From contig SUVS01000034.1 of the NCBI GenBank assembly GCA_015061885.1, positions 1 through 32,054 of the forward strand: a DNA stretch of 32,054 nucleotides, read 5' to 3'. The notes beneath the pieces were generated by a model that saw nothing but the letters and a program-made list of their open reading frames with translations, ran no database searches and was not told the origin of the DNA. The position numbers were made by a program, and so were the translations under genes. This stretch comes from Lentisphaerota bacterium. GTDB lineage: Bacteria; Verrucomicrobiota; Lentisphaeria; Victivallales; Victivallaceae. This document shows, one piece after another, positions 24,185 to 32,054 of this stretch. The first letter of the stretch is position 1. Each line of letters begins with the position of its first letter.

Positions 24185-24697
24185 TTACTTGACCGGCTCA
24201 AGTTTTACATCTGCCACATCCACTGTGCCTTTGGTGGCAGTGATCATTACGAGCAGCCGGGCATCTTTTTTGAATTCCGGCATGGTGATAACTTTTTTGT
24301 ATTCTTTCCAGTCGGCGGGAAATCTGCCGCCTACGACGAGTCCGGAACCTTTCTGCCAGCCGTCGTTGATGGCGATCACCCGGATATTGCCCCGGAAAGA
24401 GCTGGTGCGGAGCTTGAAGCTCAAGTTATATTGGGCGTTGCTTTTTACAACCTTATTGATGCTCTGCCAGATGGTTGCGGAAGCCTTTTTGCCCTCTTTG
24501 ACCAGATCGAATTTTACAAATCCGCTTTCGGGTGCGCCGTCGCCGGAAAAGGTTATGCCGGTGGTATTTTTAACGATCCACGCGGCGGGTTTTCCGGCAA
24601 CCAGCTGATCGAAAGTACCGTTTTTGACCGCATTTTCTGATGAAAACAGAGTTGCCACACCGAAAACTGCAACCGCCAACATAATGATTTTTTTCAT
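24185..24697 (-). CDS. Small secreted protein, carbohydrate-binding-module-like
   Basis: A 170-residue exported protein. A short Sec signal peptide (MKKIIMLAVAVFGVATLFSS) is followed by 'ENAVKNGTFDQLVAGKPAAW', which resembles the start of CBM4/9-like galactose-binding beta-sandwiches (N-x-x-F-x-x...P..W). Strands such as 'AQYNLSFKLRTSSFRGN', 'DWKEYKKVITMPEFKKDARL' and a last 'VDVADVKLEPVK' fit that fold. I infer a glycan-binding or carbohydrate-adhering accessory role because it is the last gene of an operon with a large glycosidase, 30 nt downstream of it. The binding residues cannot be read with confidence. Confidence 0.68.
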   Translation of the reverse strand: MKKIIMLAVAVFGVATLFSSENAVKNGTFDQLVAGKPAAWIVKNTTGITFSGDGAPESGFVKFDLVKEGKKASATIWQSINKVVKSNAQYNLSFKLRTSSFRGNIRVIAINDGWQKGSGLVVGGRFPADWKEYKKVITMPEFKKDARLLVMITATKGTVDVADVKLEPVK

Positions 24698-24727
24698 TTT
24701 TCACCTGCCTTTTTTATTTGTTTAAGG

Positions 24728-27700
24728 TTATTTATTAAGAGTTATTTGTGCTGTTTTTACTTCGGTTGTGAATTTACGCTTTTTGCCTTTGCCCATGTTG
24801 AAGCGGAAGAGATAACTGTCGCTGACCAAGGCGGCAGTTTCATTGATTTGCGTGCAATGGAAATTCCCCAGCAATGCTTCCACGCCGTTGAGCGTTGCCC
24901 GCGGGAATACCACATTTTCGCCGGCTTTTACCAGTTGAGCCTTATCCGGCAGAGCTTCTGCTATATACATCGGGGCACGGTAACGCGTGATTTTATTATT
25001 GCTGCCGTCAAATCTGGTATAGACCAGAAAGACTTTTTTGCCCAGTTTTATCCAATGCTGCTGGGTGCTGTCGGTGATTATGCTACTACCGTCCTGCCAC
25101 TTCCACGGTTGGGGCTTGTTCCAATTTATACCGTTATCGCTGATTGAACAATACATATTTTTGTCTTCGGCACGGATGGTCATTGCAAAACGGTTGTCAG
25201 CAAACTCAATGACCGACGGTTCACACATGCCACGCTTGACGGGAATGGAAAGTATATCGCTTTTGCCGGCAAACTCCAATTTGCCGTTTTTGTATTTGTA
25301 AAGTGCGGTCATAACGCCGAAACGATGCCGGTGAATGGGGCTTTCGTGCTCAACTTTCACATTTATATCCACATAGAGCGGCACGATTATTTTACCGTCT
25401 TTGCGGATAGCTATCTGGGTACATGCCGAACTGTAACGCTTGGTGTTCACGCCGGGAAGTTCCAGTGTATAACGCGGACTCCATTTTCCGCTTTCGGGCG
25501 ACCAGATCGCATAATAACTTTTGGCTTCGTGTTCGACTGGTTTCTGATTCTTTTTATCCTTTGCCAGAACCGACAGGGTATTGCCCTTGTAAAAAGAGGC
25601 ACATCCGATAACGATCACTTTGCCGTCGGGCAGCACAAAGGGCCGCGGATCGGCAAAGCCTTCGACCGTGCCGCTGCCGTCGTTGAGTTCCACCGATTTC
25701 AAGGGTTCAATGGGCTGCGGTTTGCTCCATGTTTTCCCCTGATCGGAGCTTATCGAATACATGGGAGCGGCGTAAACATCGCTGTTGTTTATTTCCTGAA
25801 AAGAGGCAAAGTATCTACCGTCTTTCAACACCGCCAGAGCCGGGTGAAAAACATTGTTTTTGTGATAGCTGAAATTTTTGACATCTTTCTGTTCAACAAC
25901 CACACCACCGGCGGCAGCGGCTTTTACTTGAACTTTGGAGCGAACTTGTCTGGCTGTTAGTTTTACCAGCAAATTGTAAAGACGGGTACGGAATTTTTCC
26001 ATCACTGCAATGTCCTGACAATATACGCTCATGGACTTGGCAAAACCGTTGCGGATGGATTCCACTTCGGCTTTGTCAGCCGGTGTTTCTGCCAGATCGC
26101 GGGCCTGACGGAAAAGATCCACATCTTCCAAGCCGTCACGGATGGCAGTTGCCCGCAAAGAAGGATAGATCAAGCCATCTTTGCCGGGATAGAACAGTGC
26201 CTGCATACCGTTATCATTGCCGTGAGCACAATACCACAGACTCCAATCCATCTCTTTCATGTCTTTGAGTTTGTAATTGCTTGTCCAATGATTGATCGAC
26301 CAGTAAAGCCAGCCTTCCACATGGTCAAGTGCGATCATACTCCAGAAAAATGCCCGGCTGTTGATCATCGGCTGATCGACCCGTTCAAAGTTGCCGAACG
26401 GGTAATACGCGCCGCCGCCAACATAAGTCCAGTAGCGGATGCGATGGTAGCGGCTGTTATACATATTGCGCCGGGTATTGGCATACCCATTGGCGGGAGC
26501 CAGATAATCAATGGCGTCAAAGAGTTCCGGATTGGGTTCTATATTGTGGGCAGTGGTCACGATCTTGACATTTTTGAACGCCTTGCGGCTGTTTTCGATG
26601 GCATTCAGCAGCAAAGGATTCATATAAGACTGAACTTCATCAAATCCGTAAAAATAGACGGTCATATCATCGCCGCAGAGTTTGCGTGCAGTATTGTAAT
26701 ATTCCTGCCATTGGGGCAGATGAGTTTCGCGGCAGTAATCGTACAAAAGCAGTGTATTGATATTGCCAACTTCATTCTTCCAGATCAGCGACGGCTTATA
26801 CATCGCCTTGTTTATAACATCAAAGTTGTTGTTGTAGATACGGTGAGATTTATCCATGCCGGTAGTGGCAACTTTGGTATCCGGACGGATCAGGCGTATC
26901 TCTTTGAGCATGGTTTTACCGTTGACCAGCATGGTGCGTTTGCGGCTGCCGAGAGTACCGTTGGGCATAAAGGTATAGCGGGAATACTTTTGTGAAGCAT
27001 CCTGATTGTAGTGCAGTTTGCAATATTTGTACTTTGAAGTATCCGCTTTGATACTTACTGCCATATCGCTCGGCGAAAGCGGATCTTTCGGATTGCGGCG
27101 CACCCATTGGAATATTGCGGGAACCTTTTCAAATTTTTTGCCGTCAACGCTGCCGTAGAATTCCATCTTTTCAAGCATATCCGGGCGGGGATCACCGATC
27201 CGTTCCAAACTGCCATCCACCAGAATACCACGGACACCTTTTTTGATCGAATACTCCAAATCTTCCTTGAGCGGGCTGGTACGGTAAAGATTCAAGGGAT
27301 CCATGCGAAAACGCAGCAGCGAATCAATCAGATTGCGTCGGGCTTTGAACGCAACTTTTTTATCGGTGTACCAACTGTCGATATTATCAGGGCGCAAACC
27401 GGGCAGATTGGGAATACGCTTACCCAAGGCGAAATTTTCGACCTTGAACGTTATGGGCATTTCCATAATGTTTTTGCTGCCCAGGTTGACATTTACGGTG
27501 TATTTATAGGTTCCTGCCGGGGTATTGTCTTTGCTCTGCAAAGAAATCAGAATCGGTTGATTGGTCTGTTTTTCTATATCAAACTTACCGCCATTTTCCA
27601 GAGGCAGACAAATATCGAACCATTCGGTGTTGCCTTCGGGGGCAAGCGGCAGCTGCAAGATTATGGATTCCAGCAGCGTTATACACTCAAGGCGTTCAAG

Positions 27701-28840
27701 TTTGGCTTTGGGTGCGTTGGGCTGATCGGATTTGATTGTTACGCTTACATCTTTAAGTTCCTGACTGGCGCTGGTCAGCACCAGCAGAGTACTTTCTCCT
27801 TCGCCTTTGGCGCCGCGCAGATTGGCAGAAGTTTTCAGCGGTGCGAGCAAACCGGTACATTTGGGGACTTCCGCCATCTGGTGCACAAAACCGCCGGCAA
27901 TTATACCTTTGTAACTGTATGCTTCGTTGAAGGCTGTTTTGTTGACCCGGCGGACATTGGATACAATATTTTTGAGTTTGCGACTCAACAGCAGAACATC
28001 CATAAGTTCGCCTCTGCCCAGCGATTTGGTGTACCAGACATCCTTGGTCCAGCCGCTGAAATAGTTGTGCTGGTGCGGCATACGCACAGCCAGCCACAAC
28101 ACCCAGTTGTAGCGGTCGCGCATAAGGGGATCAGCAGCAAGAACCGGTACATAATTTTCGGTTTCGTTAATAACTTCGCTGCGGAGTTTTTCCAAACTGC
28201 TTTCGGCTTGTTTCAAACGCAGTCCCCAGCTCCAGAGCATTCTGGCATTTGGCGATTTTTTGAGCTCATTTTGATTGGCAAGGTAAATCTTTTTGGCACG
28301 CTCAAATTCCAATGCAACTTCCGAAGTAACACACCACAGCAGAGCATTGTTGATAAGATCAAGGTGACGGATGGCCGGAGTTTTTACGCTTGCGGGCAAA
28401 TAGAGTTCAGCACCCGCAGCAGTAAAGCCGCCGTAAACATGATAGTCTTTTTTATCGGCAGTGCGGAACACAAAGCCCGTACCGTGGAAAGCGGCAGTAA
28501 GATTTTCAGCTTTGATATTTTCTGCTTGCTTAAAATCTTTCATCTTGGGGTCTTTGCTCAATATCTTCCAGCTGCCGTCAGAATATACTGCTTTGACGAT
28601 CGAACCATCTTTCCAGACCACCGCCATTTTGCCGGTTGCCGGAGTGAGTTCAAAAATATTCAATCCCAACGCCGTAGCATCCAGATAACGCTTGAAGGTA
28701 TCGAGCGTTACCGGTTTTGGCATGGTAAAAACTTTCAACGCCTCCGGTCGGGCGGTCATGCCGGCAGTAAATACGGCATTGTCAGCAGCACAAATGCTGA
28801 ACAGTAATATGTACGAGAAAAATAACAGATACTTCTTCAT
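24728..28840 (-). CDS. Secreted GH123/DUF4091-like and sialidase-like fusion glycosidase
   Basis: A 1370-residue secreted protein with two catalytic-type modules. The signal peptide is MKKYLLFFSYILLFSICAA. Residues about 25-470 are a beta-rich N-terminal region. Residues about 475-955 resemble the DUF4091/GH123 fold, with the Asp-Glu pair in 'TVYFYGFDEVQ' (D734, E735) at the place of the GH123 catalytic pair, followed by 'GWLYWSINHW' and AIRDGLEDVDLFRQAR, the usual end of that fold. An Ala/Gly linker (about 973-979) leads to a six-bladed sialidase/BNR module (about 990-1340) with Asp boxes SSDQGKTW (1031-1038) and SDNGINW, and the 'MCEPSVIEFADNRF' and AMTIRAEDKNMYCS strands typical of BNR_2. 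The full arginine triad of GH33 is not clear, so sialidase activity is uncertain. The start at 28840 has AAGG upstream; the TTG at 28861 would remove the signal peptide from its N-terminus. Confidence 0.85.
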   Translation of the reverse strand: MKKYLLFFSYILLFSICAADNAVFTAGMTARPEALKVFTMPKPVTLDTFKRYLDATALGLNIFELTPATGKMAVVWKDGSIVKAVYSDGSWKILSKDPKMKDFKQAENIKAENLTAAFHGTGFVFRTADKKDYHVYGGFTAAGAELYLPASVKTPAIRHLDLINNALLWCVTSEVALEFERAKKIYLANQNELKKSPNARMLWSWGLRLKQAESSLEKLRSEVINETENYVPVLAADPLMRDRYNWVLWLAVRMPHQHNYFSGWTKDVWYTKSLGRGELMDVLLLSRKLKNIVSNVRRVNKTAFNEAYSYKGIIAGGFVHQMAEVPKCTGLLAPLKTSANLRGAKGEGESTLLVLTSASQELKDVSVTIKSDQPNAPKAKLERLECITLLESIILQLPLAPEGNTEWFDICLPLENGGKFDIEKQTNQPILISLQSKDNTPAGTYKYTVNVNLGSKNIMEMPITFKVENFALGKRIPNLPGLRPDNIDSWYTDKKVAFKARRNLIDSLLRFRMDPLNLYRTSPLKEDLEYSIKKGVRGILVDGSLERIGDPRPDMLEKMEFYGSVDGKKFEKVPAIFQWVRRNPKDPLSPSDMAVSIKADTSKYKYCKLHYNQDASQKYSRYTFMPNGTLGSRKRTMLVNGKTMLKEIRLIRPDTKVATTGMDKSHRIYNNNFDVINKAMYKPSLIWKNEVGNINTLLLYDYCRETHLPQWQEYYNTARKLCGDDMTVYFYGFDEVQSYMNPLLLNAIENSRKAFKNVKIVTTAHNIEPNPELFDAIDYLAPANGYANTRRNMYNSRYHRIRYWTYVGGGAYYPFGNFERVDQPMINSRAFFWSMIALDHVEGWLYWSINHWTSNYKLKDMKEMDWSLWYCAHGNDNGMQALFYPGKDGLIYPSLRATAIRDGLEDVDLFRQARDLAETPADKAEVESIRNGFAKSMSVYCQDIAVMEKFRTRLYNLLVKLTARQVRSKVQVKAAAAGGVVVEQKDVKNFSYHKNNVFHPALAVLKDGRYFASFQEINNSDVYAAPMYSISSDQGKTWSKPQPIEPLKSVELNDGSGTVEGFADPRPFVLPDGKVIVIGCASFYKGNTLSVLAKDKKNQKPVEHEAKSYYAIWSPESGKWSPRYTLELPGVNTKRYSSACTQIAIRKDGKIIVPLYVDINVKVEHESPIHRHRFGVMTALYKYKNGKLEFAGKSDILSIPVKRGMCEPSVIEFADNRFAMTIRAEDKNMYCSISDNGINWNKPQPWKWQDGSSIITDSTQQHWIKLGKKVFLVYTRFDGSNNKITRYRAPMYIAEALPDKAQLVKAGENVVFPRATLNGVEALLGNFHCTQINETAALVSDSYLFRFNMGKGKKRKFTTEVKTAQITLNK

Positions 28841-28857
28841 GCTTTGATACCTTCTTA

Positions 28858-29628
28858 TCAATTCTGGTCGTGTTGCTTCAAGAAAGCCACATCATAGGGA
28901 TATGGCGATGGAAATGACAATATATCTTCCGGCATACTTTTGCGGGTAACGCTGTCAACGTGCCAGTCAGCAAAAAGCATATTGGCGCGTTCTCCGTGGC
29001 GCACCAGCGAAACACCCCAGGGCGTATCGGATGTATAATCAAAGTTTACTGCACTGCTCCAATAACCTCCGGTTACACCAATAATATAACCGGAATTGAC
29101 TTCGCCTTTGCCGGTGGATTTTTCGGAAGTACCTGCATCGGCTGCTGCCGCCATACGGTCTGGATTGTAAAGAGTATTGATATTGAGAACCGCTCTTTTG
29201 CCCCAGGATGTGGTGGGGGAACCTTCCCGCACCAGATTTTCATTAAGACCGTAATTGGGGAAGTCTTTTGTCGTTACCAGTGAAGGCGGCAAATTAGGTG
29301 CAGACTGGCAGAAAAACGCCTGCGAAGCTTTATCCGGATCACCCGGCATATAGCCTTTATCGGTCAGCAGAAATCCCCAATGGCCGTAAGATATTTTGTT
29401 GCCATTACTGTTGATATAACTTTTTTCCTGATACCGAACCAGATGACCATCATTATCTTCGGCATACATACTCAACGCCAGACCGATCTGTTTAAGGTTG
29501 CCGACACACTGACTGGATCTTGCTCTTTCGCGCGCCGCCGACAGAGCGGGCAGCAGCATTGCCGCTAAAATGGCAATGATTGCAATGACCACCAACAGTT
29601 CGATCAAAGTAAAATCTGACCTTTTCAT
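28858..29628 (-). CDS. Pseudopilin-like (prepilin N-terminal) secreted protein
   Basis: A 256-residue type II pseudopilin-like protein. It opens with the class III signal [21 protein letters not shown], where prepilin peptidase would cut before Phe6; the residue before the cut is Asp rather than the usual Gly, while Glu at position +5 is kept. The N-terminal helix continues to '[20 protein letters not shown]' and [17 protein letters not shown], a typical start for DUF1559/H-x9-DG-like proteins of planctomycetes and Lentisphaerota. The C-terminal '[18 protein letters not shown]' matches the H-x-x-x-ANxLFxDGHV motif of that group (Gly replaced by Trp). These proteins are often found beside glycosidases and may help export or surface display; direct evidence is lacking. 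It lies 17 nt upstream of the glycosidase gene and 20 nt downstream of the phosphatase gene, hence one operon. Confidence 0.9.
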   Translation of the reverse strand: MKRSDFTLIELLVVIAIIAILAAMLLPALSAARERARSSQCVGNLKQIGLALSMYAEDNDGHLVRYQEKSYINSNGNKISYGHWGFLLTDKGYMPGDPDKASQAFFCQSAPNLPPSLVTTKDFPNYGLNENLVREGSPTTSWGKRAVLNINTLYNPDRMAAAADAGTSEKSTGKGEVNSGYIIGVTGGYWSSAVNFDYTSDTPWGVSLVRHGERANMLFADWHVDSVTRKSMPEDILSFPSPYPYDVAFLKQHDQN

Positions 29629-29648
29629 ACCATCTCCTCTGTTTTTTA

Positions 29649-30725
29649 TTATTTATTTTCCAACAATATATTGCGTATGGATTTGATTTCATCACCGGTT
29701 ACACCGATTGCCAGCAAATAACACTCTATCTGCTTTTGCTCATCCGCTCCGGCGGGAGCAAACGAAGCGATTTTCTGCCGCCATTTCTTGAAATAAGGCA
29801 GATCGCGGGAACGGGGGAAGATATTCAGCGAACTGACTTCATAATCTTCAAAAAGTTTTTCCGCCGGAACCCCCAGCAAGCCGTTGATCAGAAAAGCGAT
29901 TTCGCCAGTGCGGTCAACTCCGCCGCTGCAATGGAGATAAATCGGGTAATTATCTTTATCCGCAAAAAGTTTGATCGTATCGCGGAACAGATCATTCTGT
30001 TCCGGCGTAAAAGAGTTGTAGGCATTGACCGGTCGGAAAAAGTATTTTACACTTTTACCCAGACGGCTGTTGAGTTTGTCTATCACCTGTTTGGGGTAAC
30101 GCAAATCGATTTCGCTTTTGATTTTAAGTGTATCTGCTAAAAACTGCCAATTAGTTTTGCTGACTTTCCGCCACGCTGCCAAGTCTGCCCCACGGTAGAG
30201 CAACCCTTGTTTGACCTGCTGACCATTGGCAGTGACAAACCCGCCGAAATCCCGGAAATTGACCGGTGCTTTATCCGGTTCCGGCAATTTAATCCAGCGG
30301 GTATCATCGGCAGTAAAAAAAGTTCCGGCGGCAAGAACTTTATTATCTTTATCCAACACCCGGCAGAAATATTTTTTATTGCGGAAAAGGTTGTAAATTT
30401 CGGCACTGCATTGAGCTGTGCTGTAATTGCATGATTCAGAAAAATCAGGTTTCAGCGAAATTTGCAGCGTGTAGGATTTCTGTTGAAAATCCGCCCAGCG
30501 AAACACTGCCGGCACCGGCACTGCGATGATTTGCTTATACAAACCTTTTTCAGCATCAACACCACTTGTCCGGGTGGGGATTTGCTCCCGCCAGTTGGCA
30601 CTGCACAAAGCCGTCGGCTTATCCGGTACCGGCAGAATCATCGGACTGCTGCCATATACGGCAAAACTCAAACCGCCGATCAAAGCAGCGGCAACCAACT
30701 TGTTCAGCAAAAGATTTATCTTCAT
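29649..30725 (-). CDS. Exported tyrosine-phosphatase-like protein (Y_phosphatase3)
   Basis: A 358-residue protein with a signal peptide ([20 protein letters not shown]...YGSS). A region of about 130 residues resembling a fibronectin-type or beta-sandwich domain ('[20 protein letters not shown]') comes first. The phosphatase domain starts with '[20 protein letters not shown]' and LLYRGADL, the hallmark of the tyrosine phosphatase family PF13350, and has the P-loop [11 protein letters not shown] (C-x5-R, Cys nucleophile and Arg both present) with the preceding '[11 protein letters not shown]' carrying the likely general-acid Asp. It is the first gene of the operon with the pseudopilin and the glycosidase. 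The substrate may be a phosphorylated glycan or phosphoinositide rather than protein, since it is predicted to act outside the cytoplasm. I place the start at the ATG 30725 (AGGA upstream); the GTG at 30764 and the ATG at 30737 are less well supported. Confidence 0.86.
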   Translation of the reverse strand: MKINLLLNKLVAAALIGGLSFAVYGSSPMILPVPDKPTALCSANWREQIPTRTSGVDAEKGLYKQIIAVPVPAVFRWADFQQKSYTLQISLKPDFSESCNYSTAQCSAEIYNLFRNKKYFCRVLDKDNKVLAAGTFFTADDTRWIKLPEPDKAPVNFRDFGGFVTANGQQVKQGLLYRGADLAAWRKVSKTNWQFLADTLKIKSEIDLRYPKQVIDKLNSRLGKSVKYFFRPVNAYNSFTPEQNDLFRDTIKLFADKDNYPIYLHCSGGVDRTGEIAFLINGLLGVPAEKLFEDYEVSSLNIFPRSRDLPYFKKWRQKIASFAPAGADEQKQIECYLLAIGVTGDEIKSIRNILLENK

Positions 30726-30808
30726 ATCCGGATTCATTCCTGAATTATTTAACGGTTTTTGCACTCGATATAAATATATATGAAAAAATTTTTCATTACA
30801 AGATTTGC

Positions 30809-30836
30809 AATATACACTTTATAGCACTATTGTAAA
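30809..30836 (-). promoter_or_regulatory. Candidate promoter of the glycosidase operon
   Basis: On the minus strand TTTACA (30831-30836) and TATATT (30809-30814) are separated by 16 nt, about 85 nt before the phosphatase ATG. The region between the two divergent starts (30726-30881) is very AT-rich and is the natural place for the AraC regulator to bind. Confidence 0.4.
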
Positions 30837-30881
30837 ATTCAATCAAAAATAATATATTTTTTATAGCAGAAATATAATAAA

Positions 30882-31747
30882 ATGGAACAGTTTCAAGTTT
30901 CCCGTACCGGTCTGCTGGAGAGTTGCCAGAGGATTTTTGATTTTGATATTGCCGATAAACGGGTGTTTTTGATGCTCCCCGGCAAGCTAATATGCACCAT
31001 GTGGATCGCTTGCTGATAATGCTGGAGGGCAAAACTTATTTAAAATACAGTAAAGACGATCAGTTTTTAAGTTGCGATATATCAGACCCCATGATTATTT
31101 TCAGTTCTGCCCAAAGCTATTTATGGACTTACAGCGGCGCGGGGAACCCCTCGGTAAGTTATTCTTTCAGTTACTTCCCCACCCACATAAGAGCTATGTG
31201 TATAGACTTTGACGGTATACACAAGCCGCCGACCATGCGGGATATATTTTATCACACCTCCAAGCCCCTGTCGGCAGCGGGTATGCAGTTGCTCGATACA
31301 TTGTATAAACTCCATGAGCAAGATTGCGATGATATTGCCGGTGAACTGCTGATGCCGCTTTTGCATCTTACTTTAAAGGAGATCGCCGGAGATGATGCGG
31401 CACCGTCGCCGGTACATGTTTCCAAACGCTGGAGCCGGATCTGCAACTTTATCCACACTAACTGCTGCGACGGTGTCAGCCGGGAGCAGGTGGCAAAAGT
31501 TTTTCAGATAACGCCCAACTATGTATCAAATCTGTGCCGGAAATATTCGGGGATGAGTTTTTCGGAACTGAAACTCTCTTATCAGCTGGAATACGCTGAA
31601 AAACTGCTTTTGAACACCGACCTTGCCATCAAAGAGATCGCCCAGAACTGCGGTTTTGCCGGCAGCAACTATTTTGTGCGGAGCTTCAAAAAAATCCACA
31701 ACATACCCCCCGCTGCCTACCGCAACCAACAAAACCGCAACCTTTAA
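30882..31747 (+). pseudogene. AraC-family regulator with an apparent 1-nt frameshift
   Basis: The gene seems to start at ATG 30882 (MEQFQVSRTGLLESCQRIFD...RVFLMLP) and is interrupted at the run cccc (30977-30980); the rest continues in another frame from 30992 (MHHVDRLLIMLEG...) to 31747. Adding one C to that run gives an unbroken protein of 288 residues reading RVFLMLPRQANMHHVDRLL, a normal AraC length and a continuous cupin-like N-terminus. The C-terminal domain is intact: 'VSREQVAKVFQITPNYVSNL', 'NTDLAIKEIAQNCGFAGSNY' and FVRSFKKIHNIPPAAYR, the classical second HTH. If translation begins at 30992 the product is a 251-residue protein missing about 37 residues. The gene is divergent from the glycosidase operon and most likely controls it. 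The break could be a mutation, a phase-variable tract or a base-calling error. Confidence 0.75.
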
Positions 31748-31830
31748 GCAGCATGGAAAAAACGCCGCCGGAGCAATCTTTCTGCATAGTTACCGGCAAA
31801 ACATATACTCCATTTCGATAATATTTTTTT

Positions 31831-32054
31831 GCTATGTTCCCAATAAGGGTCGGTACTTGAGGAGGGGGAAAAGACCTTTTGCTGGATCGGTCCTTTTCCC
31901 CCTCCTCAAACTCCACCCCCTTTTTCCAAACCTTTTCCCGGCATTTATCTATTTGCTCTGCAAATAGATAAATGCCATTCAAGTTTTAAAAAAGTTCCAA
32001 TACAAAAGTTGATCATAAAGATTTTTACTGACCTACCCGTATTGGGAACAGAGC
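31831..32054. mobile_element. MITE-like element with 24-bp terminal inverted repeats
   Basis: The left end (31831-31854, core tgttcccaata then ggg) and the right end (32031-32054) are inverted copies matching at 21 of 24 positions. Between them are two large stem-loops: ttgaggagggggaaaagacc (31857-31876) against ggtccttttccccctcctc plus aa (31889-31909) with one bulged base, and a perfect 17-bp stem ggcatttatctatttgc (31940-31956) against its complement (31960-31976) with loop tct. No convincing ORF is present. The right repeat runs exactly to the end of the window, so the true border may lie just beyond. Short size, terminal repeats and lack of a gene are those of a MITE or an IS remnant. 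The left end lies about 80 nt beyond the AraC stop; 31748-31830 holds nothing else. Confidence 0.65.

Noticed and set aside
27107..28807. 566-codon frame on the + strand
   Set aside because: It lies entirely antisense to the signal-peptide-bearing glycosidase gene, has no family features or ribosome-binding site, and its composition is that of a shadow frame.
1..32054. Frequent gccgg/ccggc words as an uptake or chi-like signal
   Set aside because: Most lie in coding regions as Ala-Gly or Pro-Ala codons, so codon choice explains them without a special role; a word-count test would be needed to go further.

Overview
The window looks like a chromosomal segment of a Gram-negative, PVC-type bacterium, most likely a Lentisphaerota (Victivallis-like) organism. 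This is inference from gene content: a pseudopilin-headed secreted protein of the [16 protein letters not shown] class ending in a [19 protein letters not shown] motif, placed in an operon with a very large secreted glycosidase and facing an AraC regulator; a SecDF fusion; a bacterial GH13-GH133 debranching enzyme; and a small protein with W..LL..(P)..C-type repeats. No rRNA, tRNA, CRISPR array or complete transposase gene was seen.

Layout. 1-6383 is a leftward block: a sodium:solute symporter, a DUF2062 membrane protein, the SecDF translocon subunit and a small membrane-anchored hypothetical protein. 6384-6974 is a divergent, structured intergenic region with three 11-bp tandem repeats and an 80-nt imperfect inverted repeat. 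6975-10545 is a rightward envelope/housekeeping operon: cdsA, hisI, a MurB-Ddl fusion and a lipoprotein. 10546-10918 is a decayed zone holding a short translation-coupled ORF, a perfect 15-bp hairpin and the last codons of an ECF sigma factor. 10919-15846 is a leftward pair: a two-catalytic-domain glycogen debranching enzyme and a membrane zinc metallopeptidase. recX (leftward) is divergent from an HD hydrolase - Ser/Thr kinase - dinB operon (16733-19478). This is followed by a SemiSWEET-like protein, an EI24/CysZ-like membrane protein and an AraC regulator up to 21427.

21428-22884 is an accessory, repeat-rich island. A small W-repeat protein is bracketed by degenerate direct repeats, with a terminator-like hairpin in its leader, followed by a 110-bp tandem duplication that also has an inverted partial copy. 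22885-24021 encodes an extended SDR/thioester-reductase-like protein. 24185-30725 is a leftward glycan-utilisation operon: exported tyrosine-phosphatase-like protein, pseudopilin-like protein, a 1370-residue GH123-like/sialidase-like fusion and a small secreted beta-sandwich-like protein. A divergent AraC regulator (30882-31747) carries an apparent 1-nt deletion in a C run. The right edge (31831-32054) is a short non-coding element with 24-bp terminal inverted repeats and two large internal hairpins, resembling a MITE.

The most noteworthy items are the MurB-Ddl fusion, the phosphatase/pseudopilin/GH123-sialidase operon with its frameshifted regulator, the kinase lacking the HRD arginine encoded with Pol IV, the sigma-factor remnant, and the two repeat-type elements.
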